Assembly (NCBI GenBank): GCA_023053545.1
Contig: JAKZAN010000145.1
Coordinates: forward strand, 1 to 64,000
Source of the DNA: Lepidurus packardi
Lineage: Eukaryota; Arthropoda; Branchiopoda; Notostraca; Triopsidae
Direction of reading: 5' to 3'
Length of the DNA stretch: 64,000 nucleotides
In this document: positions 26,331 through 39,850 of the stretch, one piece after another
Layout of the letters: the number at the start of each line of letters is the position of its first letter
How positions within the stretch are numbered: the stretch's first letter is position 1
Notes under the pieces: generated by a model
Databases searched by the model: none
The model's input: the letters and a program-made list of their open reading frames with translations, nothing else
What the model was told of the DNA's origin: nothing
Program-made: the position numbers and the translations under genes

Positions 26331-29300
26331 ATTAATTAAGTCCGTAATGAATTAATTAAGTCCGAAAGGAATTAATGAAGTCCGTAAGGAATTAATTCAG
26401 TCCGTAAGGAATTATTTCATTCCGTAATTAATTAATTCATTCCTTACGGAATTAATTAAGTCCGTAAGGAATTAATTCAGTCCGTAAGGAATTAATTCGG
26501 TAAGAAAGGAATTCAATCAATCCTAAAGAATTAATTCAGTCCGTAAGGAAATAATTTAGTCCGTCAGGAATTAATTCAGTCCGTAAGGAATTAATTCAGT
26601 CCGTAAGGAATTAATTAAGTCCGTAAGGAATTAATTCAGTCCGTAGGTAGTTAATAAAATCCGTACGGAATTAATTCAGACCGTAAGGAATTATTAAGTA
26701 CGTAAGGAATTAATTAAGTCCGTAAGGAATTAATTAAGTCCGTAAGGAATTAATTCAGTCCGTAAGGAATTAATTCAGTCCGTAAGGAATTAATTCAGTC
26801 AGTAAGGAATTATTTCAGTCCGTAAGGAATTAATTCAGTCCGTAAGGAATTAATTCAGTCCGTAAGGATTTAATTCAGTCCGTAAGGTATTAACTCAGTC
26901 CGTAAGGAATTAATTAAGTCCGTAAGGAATTAATTAAGTCCGTAAGGAAATAATTCAGTCCGTAAGGAATTAATTCAGTCCATAAGGAATTAATTCAGTC
27001 CGTAAGGATTTAATTCTGTCCGTAAGGATTTAATTCAGTCCGTAAGGTATTAATTCAGTCCCTTAGGTATTAATTCAGTCCGTAAGGAATTAATTCAGTC
27101 CGTAAGGAATTAATTCAGTCCGTAATGAATAAGTTCAGTACGTAAGGAATTAATTCAGTCCGTAATGGATTAATTATGTCCGTAATGAATTAATTCAGTC
27201 CGTAAGGAATTAATTCAGTCCGTAAGGAATTAATTCAGTAAGAAAGGAATTCAATCAATCCTAAAGAATTAATCCAGTCCGTAAGGAAATAATTAAGGCC
27301 GTAAGGAATTAATTCAGTCCGTAAGGAATTAATTCTGTCCGTAAGGATTTAATTCAGTCCGTAAGGTATTAATTCAGTCCGTAGTGAATTAATTAAGTCC
27401 GTAAGGAATTAATTAAGTCCGTAATGAATTAATTAAGTCCGAAAGGAATTAATGAAGTCCGTAAGGAATTAATTCAGTCCGTAAGGAATTAATTCGGTAA
27501 GAAAGGAATTCAATCAATCCTAAAGAATTATTTCAGTCCGTCAGGAAATAATTCAGTCCGTCAGGAATTAATTCAGTCCGTAAGGAATTAATTCAGTCCG
27601 TAAGGAATTAATTAAGTCCGTAAGGAATTAATTCAGTCCGTAAGTAGTTAATAAAATCCGTACGGAATTAATTCAGACCGTAAGGAATTAATTAAGTACG
27701 TAAGGAATTAATTAAGTCCGTAAGGAATTAATTCAGTCCGTAAGGAATTATTTCAGTCCGTAATTAATTAATTCATCCCTTACGGAATTAATTAAGTCCG
27801 TAAGGAATTAATTCAGTCCGTAAGGAATTAATTCGGTAAGAAAGGAATTCAATCAATCCTAAAGAATTAATTCAGTCCGTAAGGAAATAATTCAGTCCGT
27901 CAGGAATTAATTCAGTCCGTAAGGAATTAATTCAGTCCGTAAGGAATTAATTAAGTCCGTAAGGAATTAATTCAGTCCGTAAGGAATTAATTCAGTCCGT
28001 AAGGAATTAATTCAGTCAGTAAGGAATTATTTCAGTCCGTAAGGAATTAATTCAGTCCGTATGGAATTAATTCAGTCCGTAAGGATTTAATTCAGTCCGT
28101 AAGGTATTAACTCAGTCCGTAAGGAATTAATTAAGTCCGTAAGGAATTAATTAAGTCCGTAAGGAAATAATTCAGTTCGTAAGGAATTAATTCAGTCCGT
28201 AAGGAATTAATTCAGTCCGTAAGGATTTTATTCTGTCCGTAAGGATTTAATTCAGTCCGTAAGGTATTAATTCAGTCCCTTAGGTATTAATTCAGTCCGT
28301 AAGGAATTAATTCAGTCCGTAAGGAATTAATTCAATCCGTAATGAATAAGTTCAGTACGTAAGGAATTAATTCAGTCCGTAATGGATTAATTATGTCCGT
28401 AATGAATTAATTCAGTCCGTAAGGAATTAATTCAGTCCGTTAGGAATTAATTCAGTAAGAAAGGAATTCAATCAATCCTAAAGAATTAATTCAGTCCGTA
28501 AGGAAATAATTAAGGCCGTAAGGAATTAATTCAGTCCGTAAGGAATTAATTCTGTCCGTAAGGATTTAATTCAGTCCGTAAGGTATAAATTCAGTCCGTA
28601 GTGAATTAATTAAGTCCGTAAGGAATTAATTAAGTCCGTAATGAATTAATTAAGTCCGAAAGGAATTAATGAAGTCCGTAAGGAATTAATTCAGTCCGTA
28701 AGGAATTAATTCGGTAAGAAAGGAATTCAATCAATCCTAAAGAATTAATTCAGTCCGTCAGGAAATAATTCAGTCCGTCAGGAATTAATTCAGTCCGTAA
28801 GGAATTAATTCAGTCCGTAAGGAATTAATTCAGTCCGTAAGGAATTAATTCAGTCCGTAAGTAGTTAATAAAATCCGTACGGAATTAATTCAGACCGTAA
28901 GGAATTAATTAAGTACGTAAGGAATTAATTAAGTCCGTAAGGAATTAATTAAGTCCGTAAGGAATTAATTCAGTCCGTAAGGAATTAATTCAGTCCGTAA
29001 GGAATTAATTCAGTCAGTAAGGAATTATTTCAGTCCGTAAGGAATTAATTCAGTCCGTAAGGAATTAATTCAGTCCGTAAGGATTTAATTCAGTCCGTAA
29101 GGAATTAATTCAGTCCGTAAGGAATTAATTCAGTCCGTAAGGAATTAATTCGGTAAGAAAGGAATTCAGTCAATCCTAAAGAATTAATTCAGTCAGTAAG
29201 GAAATAATTCAGTCCGTAAGGAATTAATTCAGTCCGTAAGGAATTAATTCAGTCCGAAAGGAATTAATTAAATCCGTAAGGAATTAATTCAGTCCGTAAG

Positions 29301-29406
29301 TAATAAATAAAATCCGTACGAAATTTATTCAGTCCGTAAGGAATTAATTCAGTCCGTAAGGAATTAATTCAGTCAGTAAGGAATTAATTCAGTCCGTAAG
29401 GAATTA
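26330..29406 (+). repeat. 3.08-kb duplicated satellite block, copy 1
   Basis: This block is repeated at 32,793-35,869 with a constant offset of 6,463 bp. Pairs of landmarks at that spacing include ttattaag (26,691 and 33,154), aataagttcag (27,128 and 33,591), ataaaatcc (27,651 and 34,114), a single atggaatt monomer (28,061 and 34,524), a taaggcc monomer (28,511 and 34,974) and aaatttatt (29,321 and 35,784). The constant offset across 3 kb means there is essentially no net insertion or deletion between the copies. Only occasional substitutions were seen, such as attcatccct near 27,775 against attcattcct in the other copy. Copies end where the monomer order diverges. Confidence 0.88.
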
Positions 29407-29999
29407 ATTCAGTCCGTATGAAATTAATTCAGTCCGTAAGGAATTAATTCAGTCCGTAAGGAATTAATTCAGTCCGTAAGGAATTAATTCAGTCCGTAAG
29501 GAATTAATTCAGTAAGAAAGGAATTCAATCAATCCTAAAGAATTAATTCAGTCCGTAAGGAAATAATTCAGTCCGTAAGGAATTAATTCAGTCCGTAAGG
29601 AATTAATTCAGTCCGTAAGGAATTAATTAATTAAGTAAGGAGTTAATTCAGTCCGTAAGGAATTATTTCTGTATGTAAGGATTTAATTCAGTCCGTAAGG
29701 TATTAATTCAGTCCGTAAAGAATTAATTCAGTCCGTAAGTAATTAATAAAATCCGTACAGAAATAATTCAGACCGTGAAGAATTAATTAAATACGTAAGG
29801 AATTAATTAAGTCCGTAAGGAATTAATTCAGTCCGTAAGGAATTAATTCAGTCCGTAAGGAATTAATTCAGTCCGTAAGGAATTAATTAAATCCGTAAAG
29901 AATTAATTCAGTCCGTAAGTAATAAATAAAATCCGTACGAAATTAATTCAGTACGTAAGGAATTAATTCAGTCCGTAAGGAATTAATTCAGTCAGTAAG
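29406..29999 (+). repeat. Satellite joining segment
   Basis: This is 20-bp satellite. The gaccgtgaag monomer first appears here, near 29,771. It then recurs through to about 49,260, with one more copy near 55,802. A tgtatgtaagg monomer (near 29,670) is also present. No gene is seen. Confidence 0.75.
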
Positions 30000-31800
30000 G
30001 AATTAATTCAGTCCGTAAGGAATTAATTCAGTCCGTATGAAATTAATTCAGTCCGTAAGGAATTAATTAAGGAATTAATTCAGTCCGTAAGTAATTAATT
30101 CAGTCCGTAAGGAATTATTTCAGTCCGTAATTAATTAATTCATTCCTTACGGAATTAATTAAGTCCGTAAGGAATTAATTCAGTCCGTAAGGAATTAATT
30201 CAGTCCGTATGAAATTAATTCAGTCCGTAAGGAATTAATTCAGTCCGTAAGGAATTAATTCAGTCCGTAAGGAATTATTTCAGTAAGAAAGGAATTCAAT
30301 CAATCCTAAAGAATTAATTCAGTCCGTAAGGAAATAATTCAGTCCGTAAGGAATTAATTCAGTCCGTAAGGACTTAATTCAGTCCGTAAGGAATTAATTA
30401 ATTAAGTAAGGAGTTAATTCAGTCCGTAAGGAATTATTTCTGTCCGTAAGGATTTAATTCAGACCGTAAGGTAATAATTCAGTCCGTAAAGAATTAATTC
30501 AGTCCGTAAGTAATAAATAAAATCCGTACGGAATTAATTCAGACCGTGAAGAATTAATTCAGTCCGTAAGGAATTAATTAAGTCCGTAAGGAATTAATTC
30601 AGTCCGTAAGGAATTAATTCAGTCCGTATGAAATTAATTCAGTCCGTAAGGAATTAATTAAGGAATTAATTCAGTCCGTAAGTAATTAATTCAGTCCGTA
30701 AGGAATTATTTCAGTCCGTAATTAATTAATTCATTCCTTACGGAATTAATTAAGTCCGTAAGGAATTAATTCAGTCCGTAAGGAATTAATTCAGTCCGTA
30801 TGAAATTAATTCAGTCCGTAAGGAATTAATTCAGTCCGTAAGGAATTAATTCAGTCCGTAAGGAATTATTTCAGTAAGAAAGGAATTCAATCAATCCTAA
30901 AGAATTAATTCAGTCCGTAAGGAAATAATTCAGTCCGTAAGGAATTAATTCAGTCCGTAAGGACTTAATTCAGTCCGTAAGGAATTAATTAATTAAGTAA
31001 GGAGTTAATTCAGTCCGTAAGGAATTATTTCTGTCCGTAAGGATTTAATTCAGACCGTAAGGTAATAATTCAGTCCGTAAAGAATTAATTCAGTCCGTAA
31101 GTAATAAATAAAATCCGTACGGAATTAATTCAGACCGTGAAGAATTAATTCAGTCCGTAAGGAATTAATTAAGTCCGTAAGGAATTAATTCAGTCCGTAA
31201 GGAATTAATTCAGTCCGTATGAAATTAATTCAGTCCGTAAGGAATTAATTAAGGAATTAATTCAGTCCGTAAGTAATTAATTCAGTCCGTAAGGAATTAT
31301 TTCAGTCCGTAATTAATTAATTCATTCCTTACGGAATTAATTAAGTCCGTAAGGAATTAATTCAGTCCGTAAGGAATTAATTCAGTCCGTATGAAATTAA
31401 TTCAGTCCGTAAGGAATTAATTCAGTCCGTAAGGAATTAATTCAGTCCGTAAGGAATTATTTCAGTAAGAAAGGAATTCAATCAATCCTAAAGAATTAAT
31501 TCAGTCCGTAAGGAAATAATTCAGTCCGTAAGGAATTAATTCAGTCCGTAAGGACTTAATTCAGTCCGTAAGGAATTAATTAATTAAGTAAGGAGTTAAT
31601 TCAGTCCGTAAGGAATTATTTCTGTCCGTAAGGATTTAATTCAGACCGTAAGGTAATAATTCAGTCCGTAAAGAATTAATTCAGTCCGTAAGTAATAAAT
31701 AAAATCCGTACGGAATTAATTCAGACCGTGAAGAATTAATTCAGTCCGTAAGGAATTAATTAAGTCCGTAAGGAATTAATTCAGTCCGTAAGGAATTAAT
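29999..31800 (+). repeat. Higher-order repeat, three units of 591 bp
   Basis: The gacttaattc monomer falls at 30,371, 30,962 and 31,553, and the aattaaggaatt junction at 30,065, 30,656 and 31,247. All intervals are exactly 591 bp, about 29.5 monomers. The three units read almost identically by eye, making this one of the most homogeneous short-period HORs in the window. The order breaks at about 31,800, where a cagtcagtaagg monomer replaces the expected gtatgaaatt. A diverged relative of the unit is seen near 36,000-36,200. Confidence 0.9.
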
Positions 31801-32793
31801 TCAGTCAGTAAGGAATTATTTCAGTCCGTAAGGAATTAATTCAGTCCGTAAGGAATTAATTCAGTCCGTAAGGAATTAATTCGGTAAGAAAGGAATTCAG
31901 TCAATCCTAAAGAATTAATTCAGTCCGTAAGGAAATAATTCAGTCCGTAAGGAATTAATTCAGTCCGTAAGGAATTAATTCAGTCCGTAAGGAATTAATT
32001 AATTAAGTAAGGAGTTAATTCAGTCCGTAAGGAATTATTTCTGTATGTAAGGATTTAATTCAGTCCGTAAGGTATTAATTCAGTCCGTAAAGAATTAATT
32101 AAGTACGTAAGGAATTAATTAAGTCCGTAAGGAATTAATTCAGTCCGTAAGGAATTAATTCAGTCCGTAAGGAATTAATTCAGTCCGTAAGGAATTAATT
32201 AAATCCGTAAAGAATTAATTCAGTCCGTAAGTAATAAATAAAATCCGTACGAAATTAATTCAGTCCGTAAGGAATTAATTCAGTCCGTAAGGAATTAATT
32301 CAGTCAGTAAGGAATTAATTCAGTCCGTAAGGAATTAATTCAGTCCGTATGAAATTAATTCAGTCCGTAAGGAATTAATTAAGGAATTAATTTAGTCCGT
32401 AAGTAATTAATTCAGTCCGTAAGAAATTATTTCAGTCCGTAATTAATTAATTCATTCCTTACGGAATTAATTGAATTAATTAAGTCCGTAAGGAATTAAC
32501 TCAGTCCGTAAGGAATTAATTCAGTCCGTATGAAATTAATTCAGTCCGTAAGGAATTAATTCAGTCCGTAAGGAATTAATTCAGTCCGTAAGGAATTAAT
32601 TCAGTCCGTAAGGAATTAATTCAGTAAGAAAGGAATTCAATCAATCCTAAAGAATTAATTCAGTCCGTAAGGAAATAATTAAGTCCGTAAGGAATTAATT
32701 CAGTCCGTAAGGAATTAATTCTGTCCGTAAGGATTTAATTCAGTCCGTAAGGTATTAATTCAGTCCGTAGTGAATTAATTAAGTCCGTAAGGA
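31800..32793 (+). repeat. Satellite joining segment with ttgaattaattaag landmark
   Basis: This is 20-bp satellite. After an inverted-core monomer it has an extra half-monomer, ttgaattaattaag at 32,471. The same landmark recurs at 36,841 and 38,060. No gene is seen. Confidence 0.75.
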
Positions 32794-35700
32794 ATTAATT
32801 AAGTCCGTAATGAATTAATTAAGTCCGAAAGGAATTAATGAAGTCCGTAAGGAATTAATTCAGTCCGTAAGGAATTATTTCATTCCGTAATTAATTAATT
32901 CATTCCTTACGGAATTAATTAAGTCCGTAAGGAATTAATTCAGTCCGTAAGGAATTAATTCGGTAAGAAAGGAATTCAATCAATCCTAAAGAATTAATTC
33001 AGTCCGTAAGGAAATAATTCAGTCCGTCAGGAATTAATTCAGTCCGTAAGGAATTAATTCAGTCCGTAAGGAATTAATTAAGTCCGTAAGGAATTAATTC
33101 AGTCCGTAGGTAGTTAATAAAATCCGTACGGAATTAATTCAGACCGTAAGGAATTATTAAGTACGTAAGGAATTAATTAAGTCCGTAAGGAATTAATTAA
33201 GTCCGTAAGGAATTAATTCAGTCCGTAAGGAATTAATTCAGTCCGTAAGGAATTAATTCAGTCAGTAAGGAATTATTTCAGTCCGTAAGGAATTTATTCA
33301 GTCCGTAAGGAATTAATTCAGTCCGTAAGGATTTAATTCAGTCCGTAAGGTATTAACTCAGTCCGTAAGGAATTAATTAAGTCCGTAAGGAATTAATTAA
33401 GTCCGTAAGGAAATAATTCAGTCCGTAAGGAATTAATTCAGTCCGTAAGGAATTAATTCAGTCCGTAAGGATTTAATTCTGTCCGTAAGGATTTAATTCA
33501 GTCCGTAAGGTATTAATTCAGTCCCTTAGGTATTAATTCAGTCCGTAAGGAATTAATTCAGTCCGTAAGGAATTAATTCAGTCCGTAATGAATAAGTTCA
33601 GTACGTAAGGAATTAATTCAGTCCGTAATGGATTAATTATGTCCGTAATGAATTAATTCAGTCCGTAAGGAATTAATTCAGTCCGTAAGGAATTAATTCA
33701 GTAAGAAAGGAATTCAATCAATCCTAAAGAATTAATTCAGTCCGTAAGGAAATAATTAAGTCCGTAAGGAATTAATTCAGTCCGTAAGGAATTAATTCTG
33801 TCCGTAAGGATTTAATTCAGTCCGTAAGGTATTAATTCAGTCCGTAGTGAATTAATTAAGTCCGTAAGGAATTAATTAAGTCCGTAATGAATTAATTAAG
33901 TCCGAAAGGAATTAATGAAGTCCGTAAGGAATTAATTCAGTCCGTAAGGAATTAATTCGGTAAGAAAGGAATTCAATCAATCCTAAAGAATTATTTCAGT
34001 CCGTCAGGAAATAATTCAGTCCGTCAGGAATTAATTCAGTCCGTAAGGAATTAATTCAGTCCGTAAGGAATTAATTAAGTCCGTAAGGAATTAATTCAGT
34101 CCGTAAGTAGTTAATAAAATCCGTACGGAATTAATTCAGACCGTAAGGAATTAATTAAGTACGTAAGGAATTAATTAAGTCCGTAAGGAATTAATTCAGT
34201 CCGTAAGGAATTATTTCAGTCCGTAATTAATTAATTCATTCCTTACGGAATTAATTAAGTCCGTAAGGAATTAATTCAGTCCGTAAGGAATTAATTCGGT
34301 AAGAAAGGAATTCAATCAATCCTAAAGAATTAATTCAGTCCGTAAGGAAATAATTCAGTCCGTCAGGAATTAATTCAGTCCGTAAGAAATTAATTCAGTC
34401 CGTAAGGGATTAATTAAGTCCGTAAGGAATTAATTCAGTCCGTAAGGAATTAATTCAGTCCGTAAGGAATTAATTCAGTCAGTAAGGAATTATTTCAGTC
34501 CGTAAGGAATTAATTCAGTCCGTATGGAATTAATTCAGTCCGTAAGGATTTAATTCAGTCCGTAAGGTATTAACTCAGTCCGTAAGGAATTAATTAAGTC
34601 CGTAAGGAATTAATTAAGTCCGTAAGGAAATAATTCAGTCCGTAAGGAATTAATTCAGTCCGTAAGGAATTAATTCAGTCCGTAAGGATTTAATTCTGTC
34701 CGTAAGGATTTAATTCAGTCCGTAAGGTATTAATTCAGTCCCTTAGGTATTAATTCAGTCCGTAAGGAATTAATTCAGTCCGTAAGGAATTAATTCAATC
34801 CGTAATGAATAAGTTCAGTACGTAAGGAATTAATTCAGTCCGTAATGGATTAATTATGTCCGTAATGAATTAATTCAGTCCGTAAGGAATTAATTCAGTC
34901 CGTAAGGAATTAATTCAGTAAGAAAGGAATTCAATCAATCCTAAAGAATTAATTCAGTCCGTAAGGAAATAATTAAGGCCGTAAGGAATTAATTCAGTCC
35001 GTAAGGAATTAATTCTGTCCGTAAGGATTTAATTCAGTCCGTAAGGTATAAATTCAGTCCGTAGTGAATTAATTAAGTCCGTAAGGAATTAATTAAGTCC
35101 GTAATGAATTAATTAAGTCCGAAAGGAATTAATGAAGTCCGTAAGGAATTAATTCAGTCCGTAAGGAATTAATTCGGTAAGAAAGGAATTCAATCAATCC
35201 TAAAGAATTAATTCAGTCCGTCAGGAAATAATTCAGTCCGTCAGGAATTAATTCAGTCCGTAAGGAATTAATTCAGTCCGTAAGGAATTAATTAAGTCCG
35301 TAAGGAATTAATTCAGTCCGTAAGTAGTTAATAAAATCCGTACGGAATTAATTCAGACCGTAAGGAATTAATTAAGTACGTAAGGAATTAATTAAGTCCG
35401 TAAGGAATTAATTAAGTCCGTAAGGAATTAATTCAGTCCGTAAGGAATTAATTCAGTCCGTAAGGAATTAATTCAGTCAGTAAGGAATTATTTCAGTCCG
35501 TAAGGAATTAATTCAGTCCGTAAGGAATTAATTCAGTCCGTAAGGATTTAATTCAGTCCGTAAGGAATTAATTCAGTCCGTAAGGAATTAATTCAGTCCG
35601 TAAGGAATTAATTCGGTAAGAAAGGAATTCAGTCAATCCTAAAGAATTAATTCAGTCAGTAAGGAAATAATTCAGTCCGTAAGGAATTAATTCAGTCCGT

Positions 35701-35869
35701 AAGGAATTAATTCAGTCCGAAAGGAATTAATTAAATCCGTAAGGAATTAATTCAGTCCGTAAGTAATAAATAAAATCCGTACGAAATTTATTCAGTCCGT
35801 AAGGAATTAATTCAGTCCGTAAGGAATTAATTCAGTCAGTAAGGAATTAATTCAGTCCGTAAGGAATTA
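32793..35869 (+). repeat. 3.08-kb duplicated satellite block, copy 2
   Basis: This is the partner of 26,330-29,406 at a constant offset of 6,463 bp. Immediately upstream, copy 2 keeps a full monomer run (ctgtccgtaagg, ggtatt, tagtgaatt) that copy 1 lacks, so copy 1 has lost a few hundred bases at its left edge or was copied from an internal start. The last ccgaaaggaattaatgaag landmark of the window lies here (near 35,130). The right end falls at 35,869, where copy 2 continues with gaattatttcagtaagaaag instead of the gtatgaaatt run of copy 1. Confidence 0.87.
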
Positions 35870-36700
35870 TTTCAGTAAGAAAGGAATTCAATCAATCCTA
35901 AAGAATTAATTCAGTCCGTAAGGAAATAATTCAGTCCGTAAGGAATTAATTCAGTCCGTAAGGAATTAATTCAGTCCGTAAGGAATTAATTAATTAAGTA
36001 AGGAGTTAATTCAGTCCGTAAGGAATTATTTCTGTCCGTAAGGATTTAATTCAGACCGTAAGGTAATAATTCAGTCCGTAAAGAATTAATTCAGTCCGTA
36101 AGTAATAAATAAAATCCGTACGGAATTAATTCAGACCGTGAAGAATTAATTCAGTCCGTAAGGAATTAATTAAGTCCGTAAGGAATTAATTCAGTCCGTA
36201 AGGAATTAATTCAGTCAGTAAGGAATTATTTCAGTCCGTAAGGAATTAATTCAGTCCGTAAGGAATTAATTCAGTCCGTAAGGAATTAATTAGGTAAGAA
36301 AGGAATTCAGTCAATCCTAAAGAATTAATTCAGTCCGTAAGGAAATAATTTAGTCCGTAAGGAATTAATTCAGTCCGTAAGGAATTAATTCAGTCCGTAA
36401 GGAATTAATTAATTAAGTAAGGAGTTAATTCAGTCCGTAAGGAATTATTTCTGTATGTAAGGATTTAATTCAGTCCGTAAGGTATTAATTCAGTCCGTAA
36501 AGAATTAATTAAGTACGTAAGGAATTAATTAAGTCCGTAAGGAATTAATTCAGTCCGTAAGGAATTAATTCAGTCCGTAAGGAATTAATTCAGTCCGTAA
36601 GGAATTAATTAAATCCGTAAAGAATTAATTCAGTCCGTAAGTAATAAATAAAATCCGTACGAAATTAATTCAGTCAGTAAGGAATTAATTCAGTCCGTAA
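35869..36700 (+). repeat. Satellite joining segment
   Basis: This is 20-bp satellite. It carries a partial, diverged relative of the 591-bp unit (gaccgtaaggtaataattc near 36,053), followed by a run with tgtatgtaagg. No gene is seen. Confidence 0.72.
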
Positions 36701-39700
36701 GGAATTAATTCAGTCCGTATGAAATTAATTCAGTCCGTAAGGAATTAATTAAGGAATTAATTTAGTCCGTAAGTAATTAATTCAGTCCGTAAGAAATTAT
36801 TTCAGTCCGTAATTAATTAATTCATTCCTTACGGAATTAATTGAATTAATTAAGTCCGTAAGGAATTAACTCAGTCCGTAAGGAATTAATTCAGTCCGTA
36901 TGAAATTAATTCAGTCCGTAAGGAATTAATTCAGTCCGTAAGGAATTAATTCAGTCCGTAAGGAATTAATTCAGTCCGTAAGGAATTATTTCAGTAAGAA
37001 AGGAATTCAATCAATCCTAAAGAATTAATTCAGTCCGTAAGGAAATAATTCTGTCCGTAAGGAATTAATTCAGTCCGTAAGGAAATAATTCAGTCCGTAA
37101 GGAATTAATTAATTAAGTAAGGAGTTAATTCAGTCCGTAAGGAATTATTTCTGTCCGTAAGGATTTAATTCAGTCCGTAAGGAATTAATTCAGTCCGTAA
37201 GGAATTAATTCAGTCCGTAAGGAATTAATTAATTAAGTAAGGAGTTAATTCAGTCCGTAAGGAATTATTTCTGTCCGTAAGGATTTAATTCAGACCGTAA
37301 GGTAATAATTCAGTCCGTAAAGAATTAATTCAGTCCGTAAGTAATAAATAAAATCCGTACGGAATTAATTCAGACCGTGAAGAATTAATTCAGTCCGTAA
37401 GGAATTAATTAAGTCCGTAAGGAATTAATTCAGTCCGTAAGGAATTAATTCAGTCAGTAAGGAATTATTTCAGTCCGTAAGGAATTAATTCAGTCCGTAA
37501 GGAATTAATTCAGTCCGTAAGGAATTAATTCGGTAAGAAAGGAATTCAGTCAATCCTAAAGAATTAATTCAGTCCGTAAGGAAATAATTCAGTCCGTAAG
37601 GAATTAATTCAGTCCGTAAGGAATTAATTCAGTCCGTAAGGAATTAATTAATTAAGTAAGGAGTTAATTCAGTCCGTAAGGAATTATTTCTGTATGTAAG
37701 GATTTAATTCAGTCCGTAAGGTATTAATTCAGTCCGTAAGGAATTAATTCAGTCCGTAAGGAATATATTCAGTCCGTAAGGAATTAATTAAATCCGTAAA
37801 GAATTAATTCAGTCCGTAAGTAATAAATAAAATCCGTACGAAATTAATTCAGTCCGTAAGGAATTAATTCAGTCCGTAAGGAATTAATTCAGTCAGTAAG
37901 GAATTAATTCAGTCCGTAAGGAATTAATTCAGTCCGTATGAAATTAATTCAGTCCGTAAGGAATTAATTAAGGAATTAATTTAGTCCGTAAGTAATTAAT
38001 TCAGTCCGTAAGAAATTATTTCAGTCCGTAATTAATTAATTCATTCCTTACGGAATTAATTGAATTAATTAAGTCCGTAAGGAATTAACTCAGTCCGTAA
38101 AGGAATTAATTCAGTCCGTATGAAATTAATTCAGTCCGTAAGGAATTAATTCAGTCCGTAAGGAATTAATTCAGTCCGTAAGGAATTAATTCAGTCCGTA
38201 AGGAATTATTTCAGTAAGAAAGGAATTCAATCAATCCTAAAGAATTAATTCAGTCCGTAAGGAAATAATTCTGTCCGTAAGGAATTAATTCAGTCCGTAA
38301 GGAAATAATTCAGTCCGTAAGGAATTAATTAATTAAGTAAGGAGTTAATTCAGTCCGTAAGGAATTATTTCTGTCCGTAAGGATTTAATTCAGTCCGTAA
38401 GGTATTAATTCAGTCCGTAAAGAATTAATTCAGTCCGTAAGTAATTAATAAAATCCGTACGGAATTAATTCAGACCGTGAAGAATTAATTCAGTCCGTAA
38501 GGAATTAATTAAGTCCGTAAGGAATTAATTCAGTCCGTAAGGAATTAATTCAGTCAGTAAGGAATTATTTCAGTCCGTAAGGAATTAATTCAGTCCGTAA
38601 GGAATTAATTCAGTCCGTAAGGATTTAATTCAGTCCGTAAGGAATTAATTCAGTCCGTAAGGAATTAATTCAGTCCGTAAGGAATTAATTCGGTAAGAAA
38701 GGAATTCAGTCAATCCTAAAGAATTAATTCAGTCCGTAAGGAAATAATTCAGTCCGTAAGGAATTAATTCAGTCCGTAAGGAATTAATTCAGTCCGTAAG
38801 GAATTAATTAATTAAGTAAGGAGTTAATTCAGTCCGTAAGGAATTATTTCTGTATGTAAGGATTTAATTCAGTCCGTAAGGTATTAATTCAGTCCGTAAA
38901 GAATTAATTCAGTCCGTAAGTAATTAATAAAATCCGTACGGAATTAATTCAGACCGTGAAGAATTAATTAAGTACGTAAGGAATTAATTAAGTCCGTAAG
39001 GAATTAATTCAGTCCGTAAGGAATTAATTCAGTCCGTAAGGAATTAATTCAGTCCGTAAGGAATTAATTAAATCCGTAAAGAATTAATTCAGTCCGTAAG
39101 TAATAAATAAAATCCGTACGAAATTAATTCAGTCCGTAAGGAATTAATTCAGTCCGTAAGGAATTAATTCAGTCAGTAAGGAATTAATTCAGTCCGTAAG
39201 GAATTAATTCAGTCCGTATGAAATTAATTCAGTCCGTAAGGAATTAATTAAGGAATTAATTCAGTCCGTAAGTAATTAATTCAGTCCGTAAGGAATTATT
39301 TCAGTCCGTAATTAATTAATTCATTCCTTACGGAATTAATTAAGTCCGTAAGGAATTAACTCAGTCCGTAAGGAATTAATTCAGTCCGTATGAAATTAAT
39401 TCAGTCCGTAAGGAATTAATCCAGTCCGTAAGGAATTAATTCAGTCCGTAAGGAATTAATTCAGTCCGTAAGGAATTATTTCAGTAAGAAAGGAATTCAA
39501 TCAATCCTAAAGAATTAATTCAGTCCGTAAGGAAATAATTCTGTCCGTAAGGAATTAATTCAGTCCGTAAGGAAATAATTCAGTCCGTAAGGAATTAATT
39601 AATTAAGGAAGGAGTTAATTCAGTCCGTAAGGAATTATTTCTGTCCGTAAGGATTTAATTCAGTCCGTAAGGTATTAATTCAGTCCGTAAAGAATTAATT

Positions 39701-39850
39701 CAGTCCGTAAGTAATTAATAAAATCCGTACGGAATTAATTCAGACCGTGAAGAATTAATTCAGTCCGTAAGGAATTAATTAAGTCCGTAAGGAATTAATT
39801 CAGTCCGTAAGGAATTAATTCAGTCCGTAAGGAATTAATTCAGTCCGTAA
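36700..39850 (+). repeat. Higher-order repeat, unit about 1,219-1,270 bp
   Basis: The landmark ttgaattaattaag falls at 36,841 and 38,060 (1,219 bp). The monomer ctgtccgtaagg after ggaaataatt falls at 37,051, 38,271 and 39,541 (1,220 and 1,270 bp). The order of the other variants (taattaattaagtaaggag, gaccgtgaag, tgtatgtaagg, gtaataaataaaatcc) agrees between units with small gains and losses of whole monomers. There are about two and a half units, with approximate edges. Confidence 0.78.

Noticed and set aside
32471-32484. ttgaattaattaag as a foreign insertion
   Set aside because: It is made of monomer fragments and recurs in two other HOR units, so it is a partial-monomer slippage product.
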